64,000 bases of DNA from positions 1,178,001-1,242,000 of the forward strand of contig NZ_QMEJ01000001.1 of NCBI RefSeq assembly GCF_003390865.1, read 5' to 3'. Position 1 is the first letter of the stretch, and the number at the start of each line of letters is the position of its first letter. The notes below the pieces were generated by a model. It saw nothing but the letters and a program-made list of their open reading frames with translations, ran no database searches and was not told the origin of the DNA. Position numbers and translations under genes: made by a program. The stretch is from Tropicimonas sp. IMCC34011. Its GTDB lineage: Bacteria; Pseudomonadota; Alphaproteobacteria; Rhodobacterales; Rhodobacteraceae. Shown here piece by piece: positions 1 to 9,420 of the stretch.

Positions 1-271
1 GATCGAGGCGGTTGGTCATCGTGCCCGAAGCCACCATCGTCCACGAGATCAGGGCGGACGGTGTGAGCGCGTAGGGCGATCCGGCGCGGCGCAGGGTGGC
101 GAGCACGTCGAAGGAGGCCGGCGTCAGGTCGTGCGCCTTGTAGACCTTGAGCAGTTCCTGCGAGAGGCGATCAACGAGCCGTTTCATCCGACCGAACGTG
201 CCCATCGCCGAGACGTCCAGGTCCGGACGCTCGGCGCCCCATTGGGAAAGGATGCGATCCACCTGATCCAT
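1..271 (-). CDS. MarR-family transcriptional regulator (partial, 3' end outside window)
   Basis: About 90 residues are readable before the left edge of the window. The protein starts MDQVDRILSQWG, then shows a helical stretch containing DLTPASFDVLATLRR and, at the edge, SGTMTNRLD. That is the pattern of the MarR winged-helix core, where the last motif lies in the DNA-recognition helix. The ATG is the first usable in-frame start. The gene is divergent from an EamA-type exporter, with a 78-bp gap that holds two palindromes, so autoregulation plus repression of the exporter is the likely role. The ligand cannot be inferred. The family call is firm; the C-terminal half is not visible. Confidence 0.85.
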   Translation of the reverse strand, partial: MDQVDRILSQWGAERPDLDVSAMGTFGRMKRLVDRLSQELLKVYKAHDLTPASFDVLATLRRAGSPYALTPSALISWTMVASGTMTNRLD

Positions 272-292
272 GCCGACGCCATATCCCGATTT

Positions 293-310
293 TATCTTGA
301 CGCCAAGGTA
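293..310. promoter_or_regulatory. Imperfect palindrome, candidate MarR operator 1
   Basis: The sequence TATCTTGACGCCAAGGTA matches its own reverse complement at 15 of 18 positions. It lies 22 bp upstream of the MarR start and 39 bp upstream of the EamA start. The size and the TTGA/TCAA-type half-sites are typical of MarR dimer operators. Binding is inferred. Confidence 0.55.
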
Positions 311-320
311 AAAGCACCTA

Positions 321-334
321 TCTCGACGTCGAGA
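321..334. promoter_or_regulatory. Perfect 14-bp palindrome, candidate MarR operator 2
   Basis: TCTCGACGTCGAGA is a perfect palindrome 15 bp upstream of the EamA start codon and just before its GGAGG ribosome-binding site. Its centre is about 26 bp (2.5 helical turns) from the centre of the neighbouring palindrome. Both may be bound by the divergently encoded MarR protein. Confidence 0.6.
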
Positions 335-349
335 CATATGGAGGATCAC

Positions 350-1234
350 ATGCCGGATCTGTCCGACACTCTCCTTGCCGCCTCCGCCCCGGCGGTTTGG
401 GGAAGCACTTACATCGTCACGTCCGAGCTTCTGCCGCCGGGCTACCCACTGACGGACGCCGTTCTGCGAGCGCTTCCCGCCGGGCTGCTGCTCCTCTTGG
501 TCACCCGGCAGCTTCCGCCACTGCGCTGGCTCGGACGCCTCGCGGTACTCGGCGCGCTCAACTTCTCCATCTTCTGGACGGCACTCTTCGTCGCGGCCTA
601 CCGGTTGCCCGGCGGTTTTGCGGCCACGCTCACCTCCATCCAGCCCCTGATCGTGCTCATTCTGGCGCGGGCGCTCCTCGGCACACCTCTCACCGCGCGC
701 GGCATCGGTGCGGCATTCGTCGGAATCGGGGGAGTTGGGCTGCTGGTTCTCGGACCGGACGCCGATCCCGACGCAGTCGGCATCGCCGCGGCGCTCATCG
801 GTTCGGTCTCCATGGCCTCGGGCGTCGTCCTGACACGCAAGTGGCGCCCCGACGTTCCCGCGCTGACCTTCACCGCGTGGCAACTCACGGCGGGCGGGCT
901 CCTGCTCCTGCCTGCGGCGCTGATCTTCGAGCCGGCCCTCCCTGCCCCGAGCCTCGCCCACGTCGCGGGCTTCCTCTGGCTGGCCATCGCAGGCGCCGCT
1001 CTCAGCTATTTCCTCTGGTTCCGGGGGATCGAACGGATCGGCCCCGCCGCCGTCACGGGGCTTGGCTTTCTCAGCCCCCTGACCGCGGTTTTCCTCGGCT
1101 GGGCGATCCTCGGACAGGCGCTGACCGGGCTCCAGCTTCTCGGCGCGGCCATCGTTCTTGGCTGCGTCTGGATCGGCAGCCGGGCCGTCCCTGCCTCGCG
1201 GGCCGGATCCGGGACGGCACGCGCGTCGGTCTAG
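350..1234 (+). CDS. EamA/DMT-superfamily exporter
   Basis: This 294-residue inner-membrane protein has about ten hydrophobic segments arranged as two EamA repeats. The first begins near residue 5 (AASAPAVWGSTYI) and the second near residue 145 (ALIGSVSMASGVV). It lacks a large soluble domain. The ATG was chosen because GGAGG lies 5-6 bp upstream; the reading frame stays open further upstream but that part overlaps the MarR gene and the operators. Family members export metabolites, amino acids or drugs; the substrate here is unknown. Divergence from a MarR gene suggests induction by the exported compound. Its TAG stop overlaps the stop of the convergent lysR-type gene within a single CTAG. Confidence 0.85.
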   Translation: MPDLSDTLLAASAPAVWGSTYIVTSELLPPGYPLTDAVLRALPAGLLLLLVTRQLPPLRWLGRLAVLGALNFSIFWTALFVAAYRLPGGFAATLTSIQPLIVLILARALLGTPLTARGIGAAFVGIGGVGLLVLGPDADPDAVGIAAALIGSVSMASGVVLTRKWRPDVPALTFTAWQLTAGGLLLLPAALIFEPALPAPSLAHVAGFLWLAIAGAALSYFLWFRGIERIGPAAVTGLGFLSPLTAVFLGWAILGQALTGLQLLGAAIVLGCVWIGSRAVPASRAGSGTARASV

Positions 1235-2142
1235 CCGCCGGCACCCCGACGGGACAGGCGCGGATCCGCGTCGAGAACGGAGGTAAGATCCTCAAGAAAC
1301 GCGGCCGCCGCGCGGGAGAAGGGCGCATCGCGCGCCGTCAGCACCTGGAAGTCGAACGGAATCTCGGGCGCGAAAGCCACCGAGGTCAGAGCGTCCCCGA
1401 AGACGCCGGAGGTGACGGGATCCACGATCGCAATACCAACTCCGAGCGCCGCGAGGCCACAGGCGGAATAGGAGGGCTGCGTTTCGGCGACGATATTGGG
1501 CGCGACGCCCGCCTCCGCAAATCGCTGGAGCAGGTAGCCGTAGGTCACGGTGCGATGGTTGAGAACAACGAGGGGGCGTTCCGCGAGATCTGCGGGCGTG
1601 ACCACGTCCCGGCCCGCAAGCGGATCCGATCGCGTCATGACACACACGCAGCTCGTCGTGTAGGACGCGACGACCTCCACATCGGGCCGCGCCGCGACGG
1701 TCTGCGCCATTCCGATATCTATCTGCCGGGCGGAGAGCTGGTCGAGGATGCGGGAGGAGGTGTAAACGTCATGTGTCACCTCGGCGCCGGGGTGGCGCGC
1801 GACGAATGCGCTGACGGCGGCGGGGATCAGTCCGAACGAGGCCATGGGAAGCGACGCGAGGCGCAGGGTCGTCCGCTGGTGACCGCGGATCTTCTGCGCT
1901 TCCTGCGCCAGCCGGTCGAAGCCGTAATACATCCGCTCGACTTCGGCGAAGAAGGCATGGGCCTCCCGCGTCGCCTCCACGCGGCCGCCGAACCGCAGCA
2001 AGAGCGGAAAGCCCAGGGACGCTTCGAGATCCGCAATGTGACGACTGACGGCGGGCTGCGACACGCTGAGCGCCTTGGCGGCGCCGGTGACGGTACCGTG
2101 GCGCATCACCATGCGGAAGGCTTCGATCTGCTTCTGGTTCAC
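1231..2142 (-). CDS. LysR-family transcriptional regulator
   Basis: This 303-residue protein has an N-terminal winged helix-turn-helix (QIEAFRMVMRHGTVTGAAK, then LSVSQPAVSRHIADLE) and a LysR substrate-binding domain from about residue 90. The GTG start was chosen because it puts the usual LysR N-terminus (VNQKQIEAF) at residue 1; the frame is open for 21 more codons upstream without a convincing ribosome-binding site. It follows the class V aminotransferase on the same strand after about 175 bp, so it may regulate that gene. The effector is unknown. Its stop overlaps that of the convergent EamA gene. Confidence 0.88.
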   Translation of the reverse strand: MNQKQIEAFRMVMRHGTVTGAAKALSVSQPAVSRHIADLEASLGFPLLLRFGGRVEATREAHAFFAEVERMYYGFDRLAQEAQKIRGHQRTTLRLASLPMASFGLIPAAVSAFVARHPGAEVTHDVYTSSRILDQLSARQIDIGMAQTVAARPDVEVVASYTTSCVCVMTRSDPLAGRDVVTPADLAERPLVVLNHRTVTYGYLLQRFAEAGVAPNIVAETQPSYSACGLAALGVGIAIVDPVTSGVFGDALTSVAFAPEIPFDFQVLTARDAPFSRAAAAFLEDLTSVLDADPRLSRRGAGG

Positions 2143-2318
2143 CCCGTTTCCTACCGCTTTTGGCCGGCCTGACCCGACGAACGAGGTCATAGACAAGCGA
2201 AGCACGTCCGGGGCTTCATCTCAAGTCGCGCGGCATCGGGGATCACGCAAGAGTGCGGCGCCGCGGGCGGCCTTGTGCAGGCTATGCGGGCCCGTGCACG
2301 CGGCGGACGGAGCGTGCC

Positions 2319-3773
2319 TCAGGCGGCTTCGGACGGTGTGAACCGGGCCGTGGCCGGATCCGCTCTGTAGCCGCCGGCAAGCTCACGCGCATTCAGCACG
2401 ACATCCCGCACGGCGGCGAGGATCGCGTCCACCTCCTCCTCCCGGTGCGCCCAGTGCAGGGAGAGACGCGTCCACCCGGGCTTGGCCAGTTCCTCCCCCC
2501 GCATCAGGCGACCCTCGAGCGCTTCGGAGGAGGCCTGATCGATCCGGAGCAGGCGGTGCGCATAGGGTCCGGCGCAGGCGCAACCGCCGCGCGCCTGAAC
2601 GCCGAAATGGTCCGACAGCATCCGGGTGACGAGCTGCGGATGGACCTGTGCCTCCCCGTCGAAGACCTGGAAGGAGAAGATCGGCAGCGCAGGCACGTCT
2701 GCGTCCTGGCCCATGAGATGCAGGCCCGGAAGGCCCGCCCACGCCGCGAGCGCCTTCTGCCGCAAGGCCTCGTCCTGACGGGCAATCGTGTCCTGCCCGA
2801 TGGCGCGTTTCACGAGAAGCGCCAGCGCCGTGCGGATATCCCCGATCACGTCCGGGGTGCCGGCCTCTTCGCGCGCCGCGAGGGACGGAAGATAGGTGTG
2901 CGACCAGGGCGACACGAAGGACACCGTCCCGCCGCCGGGCGCCGTGGGCCGCTGGCCCTGATCCATCTCGCGCCGCAGGACGAGAACGCCGGAACCCCCC
3001 GGCCCGCCGAGAAACTTGTGCGGCGAGAAGACGATGGCATCGATCGGCGCGTCCTGTTCCGGGGTCATGGACATCGGAAGGTAGGGAGCTCCGCAGGCAT
3101 AATCCCAGATCGCAAGCGCGCCGAAGGACTTCAGGAGCCGCGTCACCTCGGCGACCGGGGAAAGGCGGCCGGTGACGTTCGAGGCGGCGGAAAAGGCGCC
3201 GACGACCAGATCGGCGTCCCCCGCCGCGCCCAGCGCCTCCTCCAGCGCTCCGAGATCGGGGCCGCCCCCGGGCGCCTCGGCGATCTCGATGACCTCGGCC
3301 CCGCTCTCCCGCCAGGGCAGGATGTTCGAATGGTGCTCGTACGGGCCGATCAGAACGACGACGCGCTCGCCGGACGCCACCCGCTCGGCGCAGCGCAGGA
3401 GCAGGACGAGGCGATTCAGGCCGGCCGTGGCGCCGTTGCCGCAGAAGACGACGTGATCGCCGGTGCCGGCGCCCGTTTCGCGCGCCACCACGTCCCGCGC
3501 CGCCTTGCGCATGCGGGTGATCTGACGGCCGCAATGCGACGCTTCGGTATGGCTGTTGGAGTAGATCGGCAGGACCTTCTCCATCACGAACCGCTCCACC
3601 GGCATCAGGGCGCGGCCGGAGGCGACGTGGTCCGCGTAGATCATGGACCGTGTGCCGAAGGGCGTCTCGAAACTGGTCCCGTCACCGATGACGCCGTCCC
3701 GCACTCCCTCGCGTCCGAGGCCTGCGATCTCCGCCTCGAAGACATCGAACGGGGCTGCGCTATCGGTCGCCAT
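2319..3773 (-). CDS. Class V aminotransferase-fold PLP enzyme (cysteine desulfurase-like)
   Basis: This 484-residue fold-type I PLP enzyme has the PLP-lysine box FSPHKFLGGPGGSGV and a C-terminal RGGCACAGPYAH motif, the place where SufS/CsdA-type enzymes carry the catalytic Cys. IWDYACGAPY supplies the Asp that contacts the pyridine nitrogen. The ATG was preferred over a GTG three codons earlier because GGAGG sits 8 bp before it. The enzyme could be a cysteine desulfurase or lyase, or an aminotransferase; the long form with a GGC.CAGPY box belongs to a poorly characterised proteobacterial subgroup. No suf genes are nearby, so a housekeeping Fe-S role is not supported. Two palindromes lie upstream and a LysR gene downstream. 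Confidence 0.8.
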   Translation of the reverse strand: MATDSAAPFDVFEAEIAGLGREGVRDGVIGDGTSFETPFGTRSMIYADHVASGRALMPVERFVMEKVLPIYSNSHTEASHCGRQITRMRKAARDVVARETGAGTGDHVVFCGNGATAGLNRLVLLLRCAERVASGERVVVLIGPYEHHSNILPWRESGAEVIEIAEAPGGGPDLGALEEALGAAGDADLVVGAFSAASNVTGRLSPVAEVTRLLKSFGALAIWDYACGAPYLPMSMTPEQDAPIDAIVFSPHKFLGGPGGSGVLVLRREMDQGQRPTAPGGGTVSFVSPWSHTYLPSLAAREEAGTPDVIGDIRTALALLVKRAIGQDTIARQDEALRQKALAAWAGLPGLHLMGQDADVPALPIFSFQVFDGEAQVHPQLVTRMLSDHFGVQARGGCACAGPYAHRLLRIDQASSEALEGRLMRGEELAKPGWTRLSLHWAHREEEVDAILAAVRDVVLNARELAGGYRADPATARFTPSEAA

Positions 3774-3817
3774 GGGGAACACCTCCGGTGGTCAGGTCTG
3801 CACTGGTGGCAGCCTGA

Positions 3818-3832
3818 CCCACCATTGGTGGG
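3818..3832. promoter_or_regulatory. Palindrome upstream of the class V aminotransferase
   Basis: CCCACCATTGGTGGG has perfect 7-bp arms around one central base, 45 bp upstream of the aminotransferase start. It could be an operator for the downstream LysR protein or another regulator; this is inference. Confidence 0.4.
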
Positions 3833-3868
3833 AAAGCAGCACAATATCCTTCAGACGGCACGGCCATT

Positions 3869-3886
3869 TTGGGTCATTTGACCCAA
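3869..3886. promoter_or_regulatory. 18-bp palindrome TTGGGTCA-TT-TGACCCAA
   Basis: Perfect 8-bp arms are separated by two bases, about 95 bp upstream of the aminotransferase start. A GGGTCA-type half-site also occurs near the first palindrome (TGACCC at 3815-3820), so one regulator might contact both. The regulator is not identified. Confidence 0.45.
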
Positions 3887-4043
3887 TTATCTGGCAGGAT
3901 CGTTCAAATTCACATCCCGATATCCGCCGTGGGTTTTGACCCCCGGGACGTCAGGATCGCTCCGAAGCTCCGGAGGGGCGGCGGACGGCACCACACCCGC
4001 GACGGGACAGGGCGCCGGGACGCCCTGCCCCGAGGATCGCGGC

Positions 4044-4904
4044 CTATCGCGGATCGAAGAACAGCCGGTGGGGGGTATCCACCAGTGCCAGCGTCCGCGC
4101 CTCGTCCGAGGGAAACCAGTCCAGAACCGTATCCAGAAGCGCAGCGTCGTCGGGATAGTCTTCCGTGGTCTTGGACATGTTGTGCGGCCAGTTCGTTCCC
4201 CAGATGATGCGCTCGGGGGCGTGGTCCGCCATCTCGCGGGCGACCTCGGCGACATCCTCGTACCCCGGCGCGCCGGCGCTGCTGCTCTCGTAGCACCCGG
4301 CAAACTTGAAGTAGCAGTAACCGGTGTCGAGCAGGCGCTTGATCGCGGCCCTTCGGCCCGGCGTCGGACCGTCGAAGATCTTGGCGTGGTGATCGAGAAT
4401 CCATGGCTGCGTCAGGGCGGCAAGGCGGTGCTCCTCCTCCTCGACACGCGAGCCGTCGAACTGAACCGTCATCAGCCAGGCGCGCGCACGCGCCCGTTCG
4501 GCGACCGCCTCGAGCCGGGACAGGGGAACGGCGCCGCCCGGCAGGTCCATGATGCGCGCCCCGACGACGCCTGCCTCGGCAAGACGATCCAGTTCCGCCT
4601 CGCTCGTGGATTCGTCGATGCAGGCGATACCGCGGGCGACATCGCCCATTTCGGCAAGGCAGGCCAGAAGGTTGCCGTGGTCCTTCTGCTGCGCGTTTCC
4701 CTGCGTGATCACGACCCGGTCGATTCCAAGCCAGTCCATGACGACGCGATACTGATCGGGCCCCGGAAGCTCGCCCGGCGGATTCGGCGGGCCGCCCTCG
4801 ACGGCCGGAAAGCCGGGGAGATACATGTGCATCTGCGTGTCCACCGCGCCCTCCGGCAGACGGGTGGCGGGCGGCGTTCCGGTCAGCTTGCGGTCGATGG
4901 TCAT
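4044..4904 (-). CDS. Amidohydrolase-2 family hydrolase, galactarolactone isomerase-like
   Basis: This 286-residue TIM-barrel protein starts with GAVDTQMHMY, where the usual DxHxH metal motif of amidohydrolases has become DTQMHM. It ends with IIWGTNWPHN, the motif that carries the last catalytic Asp/Asn in pyrone-dicarboxylate-lactonase relatives. It directly abuts gci (no gap), which fits the D-galactarolactone isomerase of Agrobacterium, an enzyme that interconverts 1,5- and 1,4-lactones made by uronate dehydrogenase. I infer that role from sequence family plus context. A plain aldarolactone hydrolase is the main alternative. Confidence 0.78.
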   Translation of the reverse strand: MTIDRKLTGTPPATRLPEGAVDTQMHMYLPGFPAVEGGPPNPPGELPGPDQYRVVMDWLGIDRVVITQGNAQQKDHGNLLACLAEMGDVARGIACIDESTSEAELDRLAEAGVVGARIMDLPGGAVPLSRLEAVAERARARAWLMTVQFDGSRVEEEEHRLAALTQPWILDHHAKIFDGPTPGRRAAIKRLLDTGYCYFKFAGCYESSSAGAPGYEDVAEVAREMADHAPERIIWGTNWPHNMSKTTEDYPDDAALLDTVLDWFPSDEARTLALVDTPHRLFFDPR

Positions 4905-6979
<2,075 letters not shown>

Positions 6980-7009
6980 TTAGCCGCGCGACCGATTGGA
7001 TGTCAAGAT

Positions 7010-7022
7010 TTGTATGACAAGT
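7010..7022. promoter_or_regulatory. FadR/GntR-type operator upstream of kdgD
   Basis: TTGTATGACAA fits the FadR-subfamily consensus TNGTNNNACNA exactly. The 13-mer with its following GT recurs, with one change and inverted, in front of the TRAP operon. It sits between the GntR gene stop and kdgD. Confidence 0.65.
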
Positions 7023-7028
7023 TGGGTG

Positions 7029-7742
7029 CTATCGTCTGATATATTCGCGGTAACGGGCCATCGAATTGCGCAGGTGCGCTTGTGCCGCACCCCGTGCCGC
7101 CTCCGAATCGCCGGCAGAAATCGCCTCGGCGATGCTTGAATGCTCGGCGGAGAGCAGGTCGATATAGTCGGGCGGGCTGGGGGCGTCGCCGATGGTAAGC
7201 GCCGCGCGGGGGATCATCGACAGGCCCAGCACTTCCAGGAATTCCCGGAAACGCGGGTTGTTCGTCGCATCTGCCACGGCGAGGTGGAACGCGAGGTCGG
7301 CCTCCTTGGTGGGACGCCCCTCCTTGGCATGACGAGGCAGGAGGGCAGCGGCCTCGAAGATCGCCTCCTCCTGTTGCGGACTGCGCCTTACCGCGGCCAG
7401 GGACGCAGCCTCCATCTCCACGGCCACCCGGAGCTCAAGCATCTCGATGACCGATGAAATCCGTTCGTAATCAGCGAGATGAAAGGGAGTCGTGACCTCC
7501 GGCGGCTCCAGCACGAAGACGCCGGCGCCCTGGCGCGGCGCGACGAGGCCGTCCGCGCGCAATCCCGCGATGGCCTCCCGCACCACCGTCCGGGAGACGC
7601 CGAAGCGCTCGGTCAGGCGGGCCTCTGACGGCAGCTTGTCACCGGGCTCGAACGTGCCGTCCGCGATCTCCGCGCGCAGGGCATCGACGAGGCTGCCGAC
7701 GAGGTTGCGGGCGCGGGCACGGGGGGAAGCGGTCTTGGCCAC
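7029..7742 (-). CDS. GntR-family (FadR subfamily, FCD domain) regulator of the uronate module
   Basis: This 237-residue protein has a GntR winged helix (LPSEARLTERFGVSRTVVRE, residues about 38-57) followed by an all-helical FCD domain with the metal-binding-type pattern ELR..VE, FHLAVADAT and H..I..AI. It lies between the two arms of the uronate module, so it most likely represses both until a uronate or aldarate binds. Identical-type operator sequences in both promoter regions support this. No distinct ribosome-binding site was used to set the start; MAKTASPRAR is the first Met of the frame. Confidence 0.88.
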   Translation of the reverse strand: MAKTASPRARARNLVGSLVDALRAEIADGTFEPGDKLPSEARLTERFGVSRTVVREAIAGLRADGLVAPRQGAGVFVLEPPEVTTPFHLADYERISSVIEMLELRVAVEMEAASLAAVRRSPQQEEAIFEAAALLPRHAKEGRPTKEADLAFHLAVADATNNPRFREFLEVLGLSMIPRAALTIGDAPSPPDYIDLLSAEHSSIAEAISAGDSEAARGAAQAHLRNSMARYREYIRR

Positions 7743-7804
7743 GGCGGAAGGGCCCTCCAGTTTCTGACGATCCCATCATATCGCTTGACAGAACCAGGCT
7801 CAAC

Positions 7805-7815
7805 TTATCATACAA
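7805..7815. promoter_or_regulatory. FadR/GntR-type operator upstream of the TRAP operon
   Basis: TTATCATACAA is the reverse complement of TTGTATGATAA, one base from the exact consensus copy in front of kdgD. It lies 26 bp upstream of the dctP start codon, within the likely promoter, together with a TTGACA box at 7785-7790. Confidence 0.6.
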
Positions 7816-7840
7816 CCTCCACTACCTGAGGAGGAGTATC

Positions 7841-8833
7841 ATGAATAAACCGTTCACGACGACCGCCATCGCCGGCCTTCTGGCCGGCATGACCGCCCTG
7901 CCCGTCGCCGCCGAATCCTGGCGCGGCTGGAACATCCACCCCGAGGATTATCCCAACGGCGTCGCCCTCGACAGCTTCGCCGAGACCGTGGCCGAGCGCA
8001 CCGAGGGACGGATCGAGCCCGAAGTCTATCACAACGCCGTTCTCGGCGATCAGCCGGACGCCATCGAGCAGCTCCGCAATGGCGGCATCGATTTCGCGAA
8101 CTTCAACATGGGGCCGATGGGCCAGATCGTACCCGCGACCAACGTGCTCTCGCTGCCCTTCCTGTTCACCGACCTCGACAACATGCACGAGGTGATGGAC
8201 GGCGAAACAGGCGAGCGCTTCGCCGCGGCCCTGGAAGAGGCCGGGATCGTCGCCCTGTCCTGGTTCGACTCGGGCGCACGCAGCTTCTACAACACCGAGC
8301 GCCCCATCGTGACGCCGGCGGACCTCGAAGGCCTGAAGTTCCGCGTCATGAGCAACGATCTCTACGTGGACATGGTCGACGCGCTCGGCGGAAACGCGAC
8401 GCCGATGGCTTACGGCGAAGTCTACCAGTCGCTGCGCACCGGCGTCATCGACGGGGCTGAGAACAACTGGCCGTCCTTCGACACCTCCAATCACTACGAG
8501 GTGGCGGGCTACTACTCCAACACCAACCACCTGATCCTGCCGGAGTGCATCTGCATCGCGAAGGAAACGTGGGACGCCACCTCCGACGAGGACAAGGAGA
8601 TCGTCCGCCAGGCCGCCATCGAGGCCGCCGACCTTCAGCGCCAGCTCTGGGCCGAAAGCTCCGAAGAGAGCCGCCAGAAGGTGATGGATGCCGGTGTCGA
8701 GGTGAACGACGTCGAGGACCCGACCGCGTTCCAGGACGCGATGCAGCCGATCTACGAAACCTTCATCGCCGAGAACCCGGACCTCGAAAGCTACATCACG
8801 GACATCCGCGCCACCCAGGGCGGCGAGGGCTGA
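7841..8833 (+). CDS. dctP: TRAP transporter substrate-binding protein (DctP family), probable uronate binder
   Basis: This 330-residue periplasmic protein has a clear signal peptide (MNKPFTTTAIAGLLAGMTA, cleavage after about residue 24 at AAES). The DctP fold is marked by GLKFRVM, whose Arg makes the carboxylate salt bridge in this family, and by GEVYQSLRTGVIDGAENN. GAGGAG lies just before the start. Co-transcription with udh and position opposite gci/kdgD make D-glucuronate or D-galacturonate the most likely ligand; galactarate/glucarate is the alternative. It is expressed more than the membrane subunits in most TRAP systems, which fits the hairpin that follows it. Confidence 0.88.
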   Translation: MNKPFTTTAIAGLLAGMTALPVAAESWRGWNIHPEDYPNGVALDSFAETVAERTEGRIEPEVYHNAVLGDQPDAIEQLRNGGIDFANFNMGPMGQIVPATNVLSLPFLFTDLDNMHEVMDGETGERFAAALEEAGIVALSWFDSGARSFYNTERPIVTPADLEGLKFRVMSNDLYVDMVDALGGNATPMAYGEVYQSLRTGVIDGAENNWPSFDTSNHYEVAGYYSNTNHLILPECICIAKETWDATSDEDKEIVRQAAIEAADLQRQLWAESSEESRQKVMDAGVEVNDVEDPTAFQDAMQPIYETFIAENPDLESYITDIRATQGGEG

Positions 8834-8851
8834 CCCGAGGCTTGCCAAGGA

Positions 8852-8875
8852 GGCCGGGCGGCGCGCTGCCCGGCC
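8852..8875 (+). terminator. GC-rich stem-loop between dctP and dctQ
   Basis: GGCCGGGC and GCCCGGCC form a perfect 8-bp stem around an 8-base loop, with no T-tract after it. Such hairpins after binding-protein genes usually act as partial terminators or protect the upstream mRNA from 3' decay, giving excess binding protein. Confidence 0.6.
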
Positions 8876-8900
8876 CTTTCGCGTCATGAGGGGGATCCCC

Positions 8901-9416
8901 ATGCTACTCGTCGACGAACGCCAGACCCGCGACCCGGTCTACCGCGTGCTCCACGGGGTCGCGACCGTGTGCATGGGCATCGCCGGAGTGCAGCTCGCCC
9001 TGCTGATCGTGATCTTCGGCTGGCTCGTCTGGGGCCGATACGTGATGAACGACACGCCGACCTGGGTCGAACAGCTGGCCCTCGTGCTGGTTGTCTGGAT
9101 CACCTTTCTGGGCGGGGCCGTCGGGGTCTGGACCAAGTCCCACCTCTCCGTCGACTTCATGCGCGAGATGATGCCCGCCGCCATCGCCGTGCCTCTTCGC
9201 TGGCTCGCGCTCGTGGGTGTCCTCGCCTTTTCCGTATCGCTCGCGGTCTACGGCTTCGAGCTGACGCTGAACACATGGGGCCGCCGCATTCCGATGCTGG
9301 GCGTCGCCGAGGGCCTTCGCGCGCTGCCGATGGCGATATGCGGCGCGCTCTCCGCCCTCTTCACCCTCTACCACATGGCCGAGCATGCGCGCGGCCGGGA
9401 TCCGCTGAAAGGTTGA
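8901..9416 (+). CDS. dctQ: TRAP transporter small permease subunit
   Basis: This 171-residue integral-membrane protein has four hydrophobic segments, with the DctQ motifs WGRYVMNDTPTWVEQLA and GVWTKSHLSVDF. It pairs with the large subunit encoded four bases downstream. The second ATG of the frame was chosen because GAGGGGG lies 6 bp before it; the first ATG is five codons earlier and overlaps that ribosome-binding site. It is the middle gene of the uronate TRAP operon. Confidence 0.87.
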   Translation: MLLVDERQTRDPVYRVLHGVATVCMGIAGVQLALLIVIFGWLVWGRYVMNDTPTWVEQLALVLVVWITFLGGAVGVWTKSHLSVDFMREMMPAAIAVPLRWLALVGVLAFSVSLAVYGFELTLNTWGRRIPMLGVAEGLRALPMAICGALSALFTLYHMAEHARGRDPLKG

Positions 9417-9420
9417 CCGC

